Source: Owenia fusiformis (taxonomy: Eukaryota; Annelida; Polychaeta; Sabellida; Oweniidae). From it: a stretch of 57,999 nucleotides of DNA. The stretch is taken from NCBI GenBank assembly GCA_903813345.2, contig CAIIXF020000004.1, forward strand, positions 30,013,986 through 30,071,984, written 5' to 3'. The position numbers and the translations under genes are program-made. The notes under the pieces are model-generated. The model was given only the letters and a program-made list of their open reading frames with translations, did not search any database and was not told the DNA's origin. Shown in pieces: positions 1 to 10,139 of this stretch; positions within the stretch are counted from its first letter, which is position 1, and the number at the start of each line of letters is the position of its first letter.

Positions 1-28
1 CTTATACCCATTCTGAGTATTTGAGTAA

Positions 29-166
29 ATGCTGTTTGAAGTTAACGATATTGCAAATCATACATGGGAACTTATGCAATTTATTCAACATTCTATTCAT
101 TATCATGGTCTAAAATTATTTTCTCCACATCTACAAAAAAATGTTCCAATGGCTAAGTTCTTGTGA
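29..166 (+). pseudogene. C-terminal fragment of an unknown gene, copy A
   Basis: A 45-residue reading frame ends with the residues HGLKLFSPHL and then PMAKFL before TGA. An in-frame TAA sits directly before its ATG, so it is either an exon piece or a decayed copy. The same C-terminal words occur on the minus strand at 3433-3653, and the DNA after the stop is also shared, so coding end and 3' flank were duplicated together. I do not recognise the family. Function unknown. Confidence 0.4.
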
Positions 167-454
167 TTGTGATGTAATTAGTAGTTGTTAAAGAGATTTG
201 TCTGCAATTATAACATTCTCAGCAGTTTCCAAGGCTTCTATTAAATTTCGTATATATTCTCCATCTCTTACAATTATGTGCAGATTTTGGCATTTCCTGA
301 GTCGATTTAACACCCTTTTGGTCAATCGCACCATGCAGTTTTTAAATCTCGATTAAGAGTTCCTTCCAATTTTCTGTAATAAATTGAGGAATGACGCCTA
401 CATCTAGTTTGTTAAATTCGAAATGTCCCGATTTTTCATTTAACCCCTGTGATT
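92..454. repeat. Left arm of a long inverted duplication
   Basis: This stretch matches the reverse complement of about 3130-3503 over some 365 bases with only scattered substitutions and small indels. It carries the end of the gene fragment at 29-166 and the adjoining 3' flank. The arms are about 2.7 kb apart. I found no clear target-site duplication. Confidence 0.75.
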
Positions 455-474
455 GAAAGTCCAATGTCGTTGTG

Positions 475-2780
475 AAAGCAGATGCCATTTTTGGAAAAAG
501 TCAAAAATAATGTGATGTGATAATACAAATATCCTGCAAGTTGTGCAGGCTTACACCATGGAACTTATCATTCCTTTGGCTGGGTTCGATTCCCAAACAA
601 CTTAAGTAGTAGTAGTACTCACATTTCACTTTTATTTTGGCTTTTTATATAAGCAAATCCATTGTTTCATCTACATAGTTGAATTAAAGAACTGTTTAAT
701 TACACAATTTACTACTTTAGTGAAAAGGAAGGGGTTACATACAAGTGGAAGGGGGAACATGTCATTTTCACAAATTTTGAATATTTTGCGTTTAAAATGT
801 TTGACAGCTTTTGGTGAGGTTTACACCATTTTTAGCTTTTCCCCTTTTCATCTGGTGAAAAGTTCACTAATTGGCGAAATCATAGTACTGTAGGTGCGTC
901 TCTATTTTTTGTTTCTAGCATTTTTTTTCACAGAATGGATTTACCTGTTGCCTTTAACATTTTCACAAATAACCATTATACCATTATCTGAATTTTTGTG
1001 GATGGAATTACAAAAATAAAGACAATTGAATAAATAGAAAAATGTTCCAATGTTTATTGGCCCATCCTGTAGACCACTGCTGAAGTCTCAAATTAATTAA
1101 AATATGTTATGTTGTTACGTTACTCAACGAATTTAGAAATAGTCGATGATATAATTAAAACCAATATAGACAAATTTAAATCGTTAGACTGAAACAATAA
1201 ATTAAAAAAGATTAAACATTAAAATAAGTCATACCACCCACTGTGAGTGTAAAGTCCATTTTGGTCTTATTTTTTTAAATTGTATAAAATGTTCTCGATG
1301 TCAAAGAGTTTATGATATCTTTACTTATTCACTATATATTAAAAAGAATTCTTAAAATACGAAATTTTTTTTTTTAAAAATTGACCCCTGCGTAATTCCA
1401 AATAAATGATAAACGGATGCTCAACAAGCAATACTATGTTCAGTGATATTAATTCTACCATGTTACATATTCAATGAGGTCACGCGAGGTCACGTGAGGT
1501 CACGTGAGAAAGCATTGTGTGACGAAGCCTCGTTGGTAAGTCTACTTATTTCACTTCATATCAGTTGATGTCATAATGATCTTTTGCTGTTACTCATGTT
1601 TATAATTATTGCATTATTTGGATTAGTTTATATTTGTATTATAACAGTTGTTTTAGTGATCTTCGAACTCAGTGTGATATTTCACAATATCAACAGTTTA
1701 ATTTCCAATGTTTATCATCATATTAGAGCAGTTTTTAGGCATGAAATATTTCTAGAGCCAATCAAATGAAAAGATTATTTTTGAGATATGAGTGACAGAC
1801 AATGATATATGAAGTCAACTGATGTGAAATTTTGTAATGTTTAGTTAGGATGTTTATAAGTTTTGATGGTTTTTGGCATCATCTTGAAGACTGCAATTTC
1901 GGATAAACAAAATAAAAAGCGATTAAACCTAACGACCTGGAGTACAACTGACCAAAACATCAATACTGCTGTATATGCTTTGCAAATCTTTATACCTTTA
2001 TTATCTACATCACATTTTACGAATAACTGTATACTTTTTAGGGGGAAATTTACTTATAAATATGTGTTTCAGACATAAATAAGATAATGAATTAAATTAG
2101 ATTAAACATTCAGAGTTCATGAGACGAGGCTCAGAGGTTTTGTCTAGACATTCCTTTCTCATTAAAATCTTCCAAATTCTCAGATTCTCAGTAAACATTT
2201 CAGCTTTGTGGGCAGAAAATCATCACTATTTATTATTGACTTTTTATCAAATTAAACATTTATTTTTAGGCCAATTTTAGTTAATAGGATTTCCTAATAT
2301 TCTATTGGATAAGACCTCTTATTTCGGCTCTGTCCACCTCAAAATTAAGATATAAAAGAGGCATTTTTGGCATTGAAACCTCAGAACCTCGTTGCGTGAA
2401 CTCGGGACTAACCAAAAACTGTAAGTAGCCGATTGAAATGATATTTTTGGGCTTTACTTTTCTTTATTAAATAAATATTTTAAACTTTATTTGTTTTCAT
2501 GTTTTGTAAAAGATAGAGAGACTCAACTTCGCCACAATTGCGCACGTAACAGACGTTTGAAATATCAGTCTTTAACCACTAATGTGCCCAGATGAATACA
2601 AAATTATATTTATATTCTACTCCAGATGATGATAGATATGCATATGAATCAATGTAACAGGTAGAATTACAGTCAAACTTCACATTTTTACAAAATGATC
2701 GTTTAACTTAAAAATCTACCAATACAATCTATTTAAACAGTGCTGCTTTAACAGTAGGAAGTTATTAAAATTGTGTTCTT
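475..2780. other. AT-rich spacer between inverted copies
   Basis: No convincing gene. A T-loop-like sequence near 575-600 resembles a tRNA B box but lacks the rest of a tRNA. A short hydrophobic frame at about 1596-1769 looks like a chance product of AT-rich DNA. Three AGGTCA words at 1477-1506 are listed separately. Confidence 0.5.
1477..1506 (+). promoter_or_regulatory. Three tandem AGGTCA half-sites with E-boxes
   Basis: Three perfect AGGTCA words follow each other with 4-base spacers (CGCG, CGTG, then CGTG after the last). AGGTCA direct repeats spaced by 4 are the known DR4 layout bound by nuclear receptor dimers. The spacers also create two CACGTG E-boxes. No gene start is evident close by, so a regulatory role is inference only. 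Confidence 0.35.
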
Positions 2781-2781
2781 T

Positions 2782-2874
2782 GGTACTATAGAGAACATTG
2801 GTACTATAGAGAACATTGGTACTATAGAGAACATCGGTACTATAGAGAACATTGGTACTATAGAGAACATTGGT
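2782..2874. repeat. 18-bp tandem repeat, about five copies
   Basis: The unit GGTACTATAGAGAACATT repeats head to tail with one T-to-C difference in the third copy. It is a simple minisatellite in non-coding DNA between the inverted gene copies. Confidence 0.9.
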
Positions 2875-3129
2875 CAGATATTTGTAAGATTTGTTGGAAT
2901 AAATCAGTCATTCTGCCAAATTATTTTTCTTTGACGTAGCAAAGTGAAAGTGATAACGTAACAAATACCTAAGAGTAGATAGAAACGACGTAGAGATCGC
3001 AGCTCAAATAATTATGTTGTGTTCTCAATGTAAAGTATACTATATAACAACATTTCCTGTATTTTTGAGGACCATTTTCGAAGATGTAATAAATCACAAT
3101 ATCGTAAAACATGCAGACAAATCACTGGT

Positions 3130-3503
3130 GGTAGGCGAATCACAGGGGTTGAATGAAAAGTCTGGACATTTCGAATTTAACAAACTAGATGTAGGCGTCA
3201 TTCCTCAATTTATTACAGAAAATGGGAAGGAACTCTCAATCGGCAGTAAAAACTGCATGGTGCGATTGACCCAAAGGGTGTTAAATCGACTCAGGAAATG
3301 CCAAAATGTACACATAATTGTAAAAGAGATGAAGAAGCAAGGGATATACGAAATTTAAAAGAAGCCATGGAATCTGCTGAGAATGTTATAATTGCAGACA
3401 AATCTCTTTTACAACTATTAATTACATCACAATTACAAGAACTTAGCCATTGGAATATTTTCTGTCAAATGTGGAGAAAATAATTTTAGACCATGATTAT
3501 GAA
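3130..3503. repeat. Right arm of the long inverted duplication
   Basis: Reverse-complement match of 92-454. It contains the 3' flank and coding end of copy B. A 114-residue plus-strand frame starting at 3014 crosses it, but it runs antisense to the shared gene end and is probably a shadow. Confidence 0.75.
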
Positions 3504-3653
3504 TCAAATGTCGAGTGAAATCGAATGAAACCGAAACCTTTCTTAAGATCATCTGATGTGTTTCAACAATTTCCATCACATTGATAACGTTTTGCACAAT
3601 ATCTAATTTTAGGCATGTTTGTGTAAGTCTTGTAATTTCTTCAAAATTCAAGA
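3433..3653 (-). CDS. Last exon of an unknown gene, copy B
   Basis: A minus-strand open frame of about 72 residues ends with HGLKLFSPHL and PMAKFL, as in copy A. It is longer at its N side than copy A. A possible splice acceptor (TTCGCAG) lies just before it, which fits a terminal exon. The shared C-terminus and shared 3' flank show the two are duplicates. No domain is recognised. Whether either copy is expressed is unknown. Confidence 0.4.
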
Positions 3654-3872
3654 CTGCGAATAAATTATGGTATCAATAAATTTTTTAAACCTTTCTCCAC
3701 AAGATGTGATAATATGAGCCAATTCATGCATGTATTAAGGAAAATATAGCCTGTTGAGAATTATTTAGCTTTGAAACGTAGGTGTTACATCATCCTGATG
3801 GTGTTGGAAATGTGGATTTGCCACCCAATGAGGAATAATTGGTCGCTGAATAATTTGGTCGCCTGAAGAGTG

Positions 3873-4160
3873 CATAACTCCGTGAATATGGACGCTCTAG
3901 GCATGAAACACAAACAAAAGCGAAGCAAGAAGAGCCTGGTAGCGGACCAGGTATAGCCCCGAAGGATACAGTGTCCTAGACGGGTGCCGTGGCCCGTCGA
4001 AAACTCTACCGTTTTTCGCGCCTACATGTTCAAGCTGCCGCAGTGATCATAAATCGCTGAGTTTGCCTTGTTCGCTTGGAAAGGGAATAACTCCTTGAAT
4101 ATGGACGCTCTAGGCATGAAACACATACGAAACGAAGCTAGGAGAGCCTGCTGCTAGCCG
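3873..4160 (+). repeat. Direct duplication in GC-richer DNA
   Basis: About 74 bases starting near 3873 recur from 4086, a period of about 213 bases. Both copies hold an ATG opening that reads MDALGMKH. The first frame runs 21 codons to a possible splice donor (CAG then GTATAG), the second stops after 18 codons. The block and the DNA to about 4440 are clearly richer in G and C than their surroundings. This could be a duplicated first exon or an unknown element. I do not recognise it. Confidence 0.4.
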
Positions 4161-4439
4161 AGACGGGTACTGCGGGCCGTGGAAGTTTACTGTAATATGC
4201 ATGATTTTTCGGTCGCAATGGCAGAATTGCCTTATTTCTTGGCTTTAGAATGAGTCGTGCGATCGAGCTCATAAGTCGGTCGATATACCCCCTAGAGCCT
4301 CCAATGATGTTCCTAAAGGAAGCTTATACTGCTACCCGACCCCAATCCTTCTTCTACGAATCGAGCGAGTGGGGGAGATTCCACTAGCACTATACTTGCG
4401 TACATCGCCGGGCCGCTACAGACCGGAATCCTACGATTT

Positions 4440-5080
4440 TTCGACTGCTTCGAGCATGCGATGCAATTTATTTAATAATTCGCCAACCATGGACGCTAAA
4501 CCATCAGCAGTAATTTAAATTCAAGCTCATATATCTTGCTACACGACCAAAAACACAAAATCCAATGAACGGATGAGGAAAAATCATTTCAGAGGCCCGA
4601 AATTCATAATTACCGGAATGTACTAAAAACCCTACACCCCTTCGACCCTACGCCCCTTCGACTACTGGGTAATTTTTGGATATATTTTTATAAAAACCCT
4701 TCGACCTTCGGATTGTGTACTTATTCAGAGTATAACCAATAGATCTACATGTACCAAGCAATACATTATACGTACTTGTAATTTTTAAAGTGCTTGTACA
4801 ACTGATTGACTTTCTAACAAGATTTGATTTGACGCCGTTGATAGCATAATCCACAAAATAGCCGGACCCTATGCAGCTTGTCCACTGAACGAAACACGAC
4901 CGTACTACCTGCGAATTTCCCGACCAAAATTTTGTAACCTCAGTTGTTCAAAACGAGGCAGCAACCTGACCTACTTTTACACGATACTTGCGCCATATTT
5001 GAAAGTTGAAAATGTTTAAACCATATCATACCATACCTCGAGTCATACGCATGTCAATGTTTTATTGGAGTATCTCATAG
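4440..5080. other. Spacer without recognised gene
   Basis: AT-rich DNA with a few short imperfect repeats of a CCCCTTCGA-like word near 4635-4665. No supported gene. Confidence 0.4.
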
Positions 5081-5084
5081 ATCC

Positions 5085-5163
5085 CGGCAAGATTATTTTG
5101 TAGTAGAATCAGTAGCTCAATATAATTATTCTTTGAGCCTATCTACTACAAAACAATCTGGCC
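5085..5163. repeat. Small hairpin element
   Basis: The words TTTTGTAGTAGA and TCTACTACAAAA face each other, with AGATT/AATCT extending the stem and a GCTCAA/TTGAGC pair inside. The whole is under 80 bases and looks like a solo hairpin of a miniature element. Confidence 0.6.
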
Positions 5164-5299
5164 AACATCTGTGGAGTAAATATCTCATCAAATTAGACCT
5201 AATGTGGAAGCATATGATTTAATTGTGCAGCAATCTAACAGCTGAGTCCCCCAAAGGCAATGACGTGCGCTGAGAGCCTTCCGTCGAGGTTAAAAAATA

Positions 5300-5494
5300 G
5301 TGCTAACAAGACAACAGACAACCCAAAACCCGGACCCAAACAGGATCATAGCCTGGGGGATTGGCATCAATTCCACAAGCGTATCAATAGGCCTACGTCC
5401 CGCAACAGCTAGGAATATAGTTCGTAGTAGGTTATTTGGTTTCCTGTATAAAAAAGCCCTTTCTCCTTTTCTGGCCCGTCGCAGCACCATCTAG
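5300..5494 (+). other. Unrecognised short open frame
   Basis: A 64-codon frame without an ATG at its start. Composition is more balanced than the surrounding AT-rich DNA, so it may be a coding relic, but I see no motif. The opposite strand is open over almost the same interval, which weakens the case. Confidence 0.15.
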
Positions 5495-5645
5495 TGTTTG
5501 ATAAATGAATCAAGGTTATTTCTCGATAGGGTAAGTGCTAATCTATCAGGAAAGATTTACAAGTTTGGTTTGAAACAGAATTTTTAGAGATGGCGGAGTG
5601 ATTTTTGAGACTATGTAGAGCAGAATAATTTTCTGAAACAGGTAA

Positions 5646-5675
5646 GATCGTAAGCTGAAGGTAGGTGTAAAACTA
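5646..5675 (+). repeat. 30-bp direct repeat, first copy
   Basis: Thirty bases here are identical to 5955-5984, a distance of 309 bases. The first ten bases match the 5' end of the adjacent 5S rRNA gene (minus strand), so this looks like the remnant edge of a neighbouring 5S repeat unit. Confidence 0.85.
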
Positions 5676-5832
5676 GAGCAGTTATGAACAGTCACACTTA
5701 GCAAAGCACTACTCATCCGTGGGTTGTGCTGAGAGCACAATATACTGGGGAAGTGAAATAAAAAGGCGATTGGGTGCACTCTAGTACCTGTGTGAGTGCG
5801 CTCTGGTTGAGTGGAGACGATTGAGGAGTTGA

Positions 5833-5838
5833 AAAAAT
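5833..5838 (-). terminator. Pol III T6 terminator of the 5S gene
   Basis: Six consecutive T on the minus strand shortly after the 5S 3' end, the usual RNA polymerase III stop signal. Confidence 0.6.
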
Positions 5839-5846
5839 AAGAGGGG

Positions 5847-5964
5847 GCTTACGACACTTGGTAATCCCAGGCGGTCACCCATCCAAGTACTAACCAAGCT
5901 CGACGTTGCTTAACTTCAGTGATCGGACGAGAACTGGTGTGTTCAACGTGATATGATCGTAAGC
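5847..5964 (-). rRNA. 5S ribosomal RNA gene
   Basis: The minus strand gives a 118-base 5S rRNA with the expected length and signature words: GTTGAACACACC near the 5' end, then GATCACTGAAGTTAAGCAAC (box A region) and TGGATGGGTGACCGCCTGGG (intermediate element and box C). The ends pair through GCTTACGA and TCGTAAGC. A run of six T follows the 3' end after about eight bases, as expected for RNA polymerase III termination. The internal promoter is intact, so it may be functional. A 10-base edge of a second unit lies 309 bases away. Confidence 0.9.
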
Positions 5965-6024
5965 TGAAGGTAGGTGTAAAACTAAAATGTTCTACTAAAA
6001 TGTTCACGAGTCCCGTCCATCTTG

Positions 6025-6524
6025 NNNNNNNNNNNNNNNNNNNNNNNNNNNNNNNNNNNNNNNNNNNNNNNNNNNNNNNNNNNNNNNNNNNNNNNNNNNN
6101 NNNNNNNNNNNNNNNNNNNNNNNNNNNNNNNNNNNNNNNNNNNNNNNNNNNNNNNNNNNNNNNNNNNNNNNNNNNNNNNNNNNNNNNNNNNNNNNNNNNN
6201 NNNNNNNNNNNNNNNNNNNNNNNNNNNNNNNNNNNNNNNNNNNNNNNNNNNNNNNNNNNNNNNNNNNNNNNNNNNNNNNNNNNNNNNNNNNNNNNNNNNN
6301 NNNNNNNNNNNNNNNNNNNNNNNNNNNNNNNNNNNNNNNNNNNNNNNNNNNNNNNNNNNNNNNNNNNNNNNNNNNNNNNNNNNNNNNNNNNNNNNNNNNN
6401 NNNNNNNNNNNNNNNNNNNNNNNNNNNNNNNNNNNNNNNNNNNNNNNNNNNNNNNNNNNNNNNNNNNNNNNNNNNNNNNNNNNNNNNNNNNNNNNNNNNN
6501 NNNNNNNNNNNNNNNNNNNNNNNN
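6025..6524. other. Assembly gap, 500 N
   Basis: Exactly 500 unknown bases, a conventional gap size, so the true distance is not known. Open frames that cross it have no meaning. It lies between the 5S gene and a transposase fragment, in keeping with repeats that failed to assemble. Confidence 0.98.
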
Positions 6525-6526
6525 AG

Positions 6527-6736
6527 ATGTCGATTAGAGCTGCGGGCAGGCGGTTTGGCATCCCACAAACAACTATTCATGACAGGTTGAAATGAAGGGT
6601 GGAAGTGGGTGCCAAGAAAGGCAGACAGCCCGTTTTGCCCCGCGAAGTTGAACTTGAACTCATAGACAAGACAATCGCCACTTCCAAAGCTGGCTTTGGG
6701 ATCTCAAAGCTCCAAATGAAGGCTGGGAGAATCTAA
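6527..6736 (+). pseudogene. psq-type helix-turn-helix transposase fragment
   Basis: Read from 6527, the frame gives SIRAAGRRFGIPQTTIHDRL, then an in-frame TGA, then continues in the same frame with basic residues and the words GRQPVLPREVELELI before TAA. The pattern of an AIRAA-like helix, a (K/R)RFGIP turn and a TTIHDRL recognition helix is that of the psq HTH domain of pogo/Tigger-like transposases, where the DNA-binding part precedes a DDE core. Only this N-terminal piece is present, and the stop shows it is dead. The assembly gap hides its upstream side. Confidence 0.7.
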
Positions 6737-6898
6737 CTTTGCCACTAATAAATCTGGCAGCATAATTGCTGGCCGTGTAAGTACAAAAGCACACTGCCCA
6801 TGTTGGTTTTCATATTTGATATTAGTTATTTTATTGTTATTGGACAATTGTCTTTGTCATGCTGTGTTGCAGACATCTTAAATTGTTGAGTTGAAAAC

Positions 6899-6968
6899 AA
6901 CCCTCTGGTGTAATGGTTAGCATACTTTCTTAGTTGAAAGTGGTATCGGTTCGAATCCGGTGGGGGTT
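6899..6968 (+). tRNA. tRNA-like gene, probably a pseudogene
   Basis: AACCCTC pairs with GGGGGTT as a 7-bp acceptor stem. TGGTGTAATGGTTAGCAT is a good A box and D arm, and GGTTCGAATCC is a perfect B box in a T arm with ATCGG/CCGGT. The anticodon stem CTTTC/GAAAG leaves a loop of only six bases, so no proper anticodon can be read. The D arm resembles tRNA-Gln and tRNA-Glu. No run of four T follows. It is either a decayed tRNA or the head of a tRNA-derived repeat. Confidence 0.55.
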
Positions 6969-6969
6969 A

Positions 6970-8150
6970 ATTTATATTTGCATGTTTGGTGTTTGCAATT
7001 CATCTGAAGTAACTTGAGTTTATCAAGAAAAACTATGTAAAATGTTTCACTTATTGTATATAATACAATAGTCCAATAATATAATGACTACAGAAATATG
7101 AAAACTGATGAAACATTAACTAAATTCCTAAGCATTTTCTCACTTCAAATTCAGGAATGGTTTGAAGGTCTTAAAAAAAGAATGGCAAAGGAGGGCAGGA
7201 ACTTGACAATTCGCAACCCGAACTGATTGTTTTTAATGCTTAATAATTTATAAATAGATATAACAAAGGATAAAGTTAAGGTATGATCACATATCTCAGA
7301 AAAAGTTATACTTTATTCCTAGTCCTTGCTGTACCTGTCTACTGGCATACCTCATGGACCTTTATCCCCATACATAAATACCTGTAGATGTGATGTTGAC
7401 TGCATATGGATAGATTGCATATATATTTACAAGATTGAAAAATACCTGGAACAAAAGCTGGAATAAACAAATGCAATGTCATATCAGTTGAGCTTTATTG
7501 ACATCATTAAACATTTAAGTGCTATAGAGTCCTCACTTTGACAATGTATGTCTGATCAATTAGCTTTCACTGTGCCATATAGATGTCTCACTTTTAGGGG
7601 TGTACTAGAATAAAACCCTAACATAACATGAGTACACTACAAATTTTACAAAATCTATGTTTTTGTTAGAAGTTTCCATTGTAAAAACGATTTATATTAT
7701 AACTAAATCGTTAAATTTTCGTTGTTGAACTTGTAGAGAAGGTAGATAGACTAATGCAGGGCTGTCAACTTGGGACTATCTAACATGAGTACAAGTAGCA
7801 CTAGCAAACCTACTAAAAAAAAGTCCCAAATATTGAATGTCAATTTTTATCCCAAAACACACCCAATGGTTACCAATTACATATTAATTATACAAAGAAA
7901 TACTTCTACTTACTTATTTTTCTATTACTGGTTCACAGAATGAGTCGACAAAACATGTAGACAAATGAAAGAAACATTTCGTTTTCAAAGTCTGCTACCG
8001 GCTTGCGCTCTACCGAAGGCTCTGATCGGTCGACTCAAATTTGACCTAATTAGAAATTGCGCGAAAATTGAAACTTTGGCGGAAGTGAAGTGGTTTTCAT
8101 TTGCTTCGTGTGAACAATGTTCAGTAAGTTCAATACAACTAAGGTATGAG
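6970..8150. other. AT-rich spacer
   Basis: No supported gene, RNA or repeat structure seen. Confidence 0.4.
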
Positions 8151-8155
8151 AGAAT

Positions 8156-8569
8156 GTGAGCGATGCACGTGGAGTGTTGGGGTCGGATTTACCGCATGAT
8201 GAGTATTTAAGGGAGAGATTTGACCACAGTGATCCAGGGGAGGGGGTGTCAGCCAGCCCAAGGTTTCTTCAACGTTTTGAATGGCCAGAGTACAGGGTGT
8301 TTGCACGCACCCCTGCTTCTCACCACCATGAAGGCTGTGTTCGCCGGTCCAGCAGATGCCCTGACCTCTCACCTTACCCTCCAAACCACACCCGTCTCTA
8401 TTCCTACAGTGAAGACCAGATGGGAATGAGGAGGTATTTTTACTATAACCCAAGATCCTTCTCGTATTGGTACGAGCACATTTACACCTCGGTTGAGCCA
8501 TTCTATATATATACCTTGTGCAGGTATAGCAATTATTTCAAAATTTTTTCCATGAACATGTGCCTTTAA
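8156..8569 (+). CDS. Unrecognised open frame, possible exon
   Basis: A frame of about 137 codons with no ATG at its start. The part up to about 8500 has more balanced composition than neighbouring DNA and is rich in Arg, Tyr, Phe and His. A CAG/GTATAG junction at about 8520 could be a donor, but the same word ends a repeat at 26.8 kb, so the 3' part is probably repeat. No domain recognised. Low confidence that it is coding. Confidence 0.22.
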   Translation: MSDARGVLGSDLPHDEYLRERFDHSDPGEGVSASPRFLQRFEWPEYRVFARTPASHHHEGCVRRSSRCPDLSPYPPNHTRLYSYSEDQMGMRRYFYYNPRSFSYWYEHIYTSVEPFYIYTLCRYSNYFKIFSMNMCL

Positions 8570-8680
8570 CACTAATCTGTAAACTTATAGGAAACCTAAT
8601 GGTTATTTCAATGGTATTATAACTAATAGCCTTTCTATTGTTTTCTAAGGGGGTATTTCCTGTGGGTATAAATAACCGTA

Positions 8681-8943
8681 GGGGGTATGGATGCAAATTT
8701 CCGGGTGAGGGGGGGTATGGATGCAAATTTCTGGGGGGGGTAAATGGGGTATGGATGCAATTTTCTGGGGGGGGGATATCGATGCAAATTTCAGGGGGGG
8801 GGGTTGGCGAGGAAAACATTCTGGGGGGGGGTTGGCGAGGAAAACATTCTGGGGGGGGGGGGTTGGCGAGGAAAACATTCTGGTGGGGGTTGGCAAGGAA
8901 AACATTCTTGGGGGGGTGTCTTGGCCTATGCATCCATACCCCC
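8681..8943. repeat. G-rich tandem array bounded by inverted 15-mers
   Basis: Four units of a GTATGGATGCAAATTTC type are followed by four to five units of a TTGGCGAGGAAAACATTC type. Every unit is separated by a run of about 5 to 12 G. The array begins with GGGGGTATGGATGCA and ends with its exact reverse complement. Open frames in several phases across it come from the repeat and are not genes. The regularly spaced G runs could form G-quadruplexes on the plus strand. Confidence 0.85.
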
Positions 8944-9128
8944 TGTACATTTTTTAAATGGAATGGCCCAATAGAATTAAATTTAGTATAATGTCTCAAA
9001 TTTAGCATAGTGACTCAAAATTAGTATACAGGATGCGCACGCAGAATATTGATCAGTCAACAAAATTATTTCATTACCGTTCTACTGGCGAAGAAGGCAA
9101 AGGCAAAAATGGAGGAGATTGTTAGTTT

Positions 9129-9512
9129 ATGGAAAAAAAACAGGTGCACGATGTGAGAGAAGAAAACAATGTACAAAAAACTGTCTGTATAGAAGAGGTA
9201 CAAAACACAGAAAATGTACAGAAAACTGACTGTACAGAAGAGGAACAAAACACAAAAGATGTACAGAAAACTGACTGTACAGAAGAGGTCCAAAACACAA
9301 AAGATGTACAGAAAACTGGCTGTAAAGAAGAGGTACAAAACACAAAAGATGTACAGAAATATGACTGTACAGAAGAGGTACAAAACACAAGAGATGTACA
9401 GAAAAATGACTGTACAGAAGAGGACGTGGAAGAAAGTGATGAAAATAACGATGACAATAATGAAGATGCGGCTTCAGATGAAGAACCCATGGGGATTGGT
9501 AGGATGCCGGTG
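9129..9512 (+). CDS. Exon of 15-residue Cys/Glu repeats with acidic tail
   Basis: The frame opens at ATG 9129, just after an in-frame TAG, and runs 128 codons to a good donor (GTGAGT at 9513). It holds about six repeats of the 15-residue type DVQKTDCTEEVQNTK (45-bp DNA units), each with one Cys. A strongly acidic stretch rich in Asp, Glu and Asn follows. Phase is kept through all repeats although several vary, which argues for coding. Low complexity prevents a family assignment. It may be the first exon of the recombinase-like gene just downstream, though the phases I tried do not join cleanly. Confidence 0.5.
9177..9425. repeat. 45-bp coding minisatellite
   Basis: Units of 45 bases with core GTACAGAAAACTGACTGTAC recur about six times, in phase with the open frame, with few substitutions. 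Recent copy-number change is likely. Confidence 0.85.
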
Positions 9513-9759
9513 GTGAGTGCTTTAATCATATACTAGATTTGTCCATTCATTCTTAAGATGAGTATATTACATTTTACAATATTGAGTGTGTGAAAAGATT
9601 TAATTAATAAAAGGCCATTTATCCTTACTCTTAATGCAGAAAATCGCCCCAAACTGAGCAGGTCATTATCTAGCTGATGTGTCAACATAATGATGTTTGA
9701 CAAAACAGTTGTTGTGTCTAACATCACTTCTAATGAGACATTACAATCATCCATTATGA

Positions 9760-10130
9760 GATCACAAAATTCACATGACCATTATAATAGTTCAAAACAG
9801 TCAAGAATACATGGTGTTTAACAATTTGATGTGTTACATAGCTTATTTGATAGCTTATTTGATAACTTATTATTATGCATTTAAACATGGTTAGTTGTGG
9901 CTATTCTTGCACGATTTTTTATTTGCCCAAGGTGCCTTGATTTCCGGTTACTATGGCAACCATTTTATAAATAATATTTCTGTTATACCAAATATGTTTT
10001 GATAGATTAATGCAGCATTGTATACCACACATTCTGTGAAAAATTCATCAGAATATATTGAAAAATAAAAAAATTAGAGAGATATTATGAGAACTTTATG
10101 ATATACCCTCGTATATGTAAAGTCAAAAGT
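9760..10130. other. Intron-like spacer
   Basis: AT-rich DNA between the repeat exon and the recombinase-like block. No separate feature supported. Confidence 0.35.
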
Positions 10131-10139
10131 GAAAAATGT

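Noticed and set aside
541-605. tRNA gene
   Set aside because: Only a T-arm-like B box is present, with no A box or acceptor stem.
1584-1769. Small membrane protein
   Set aside because: The hydrophobic frame follows from AT-rich composition. No promoter, splice or conservation signal.
2782-2874. CRISPR array
   Set aside because: Direct tandem repeats without spacers, in a eukaryotic genome. The same holds for all other arrays in the window.
3960-4030. Hammerhead ribozyme in the GC-rich duplicated block
   Set aside because: A GACGGG/CCCGTC stem followed by GAAA is present, but the CTGATGA core is missing.
5849-6590. Several long open frames across 6000-6590 on both strands
   Set aside because: They consist mostly of the 500-N gap and one overlaps the 5S gene.
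8538-9008. Pro-rich and Gly-rich frames over the G-rich array
   Set aside because: All six frames are shaped by the repeat and no start, splice or domain signal supports them.
9066-9529. Minus-strand Ser/Phe/Cys-rich frames
   Set aside because: Antisense shadows of the 45-bp coding repeat.
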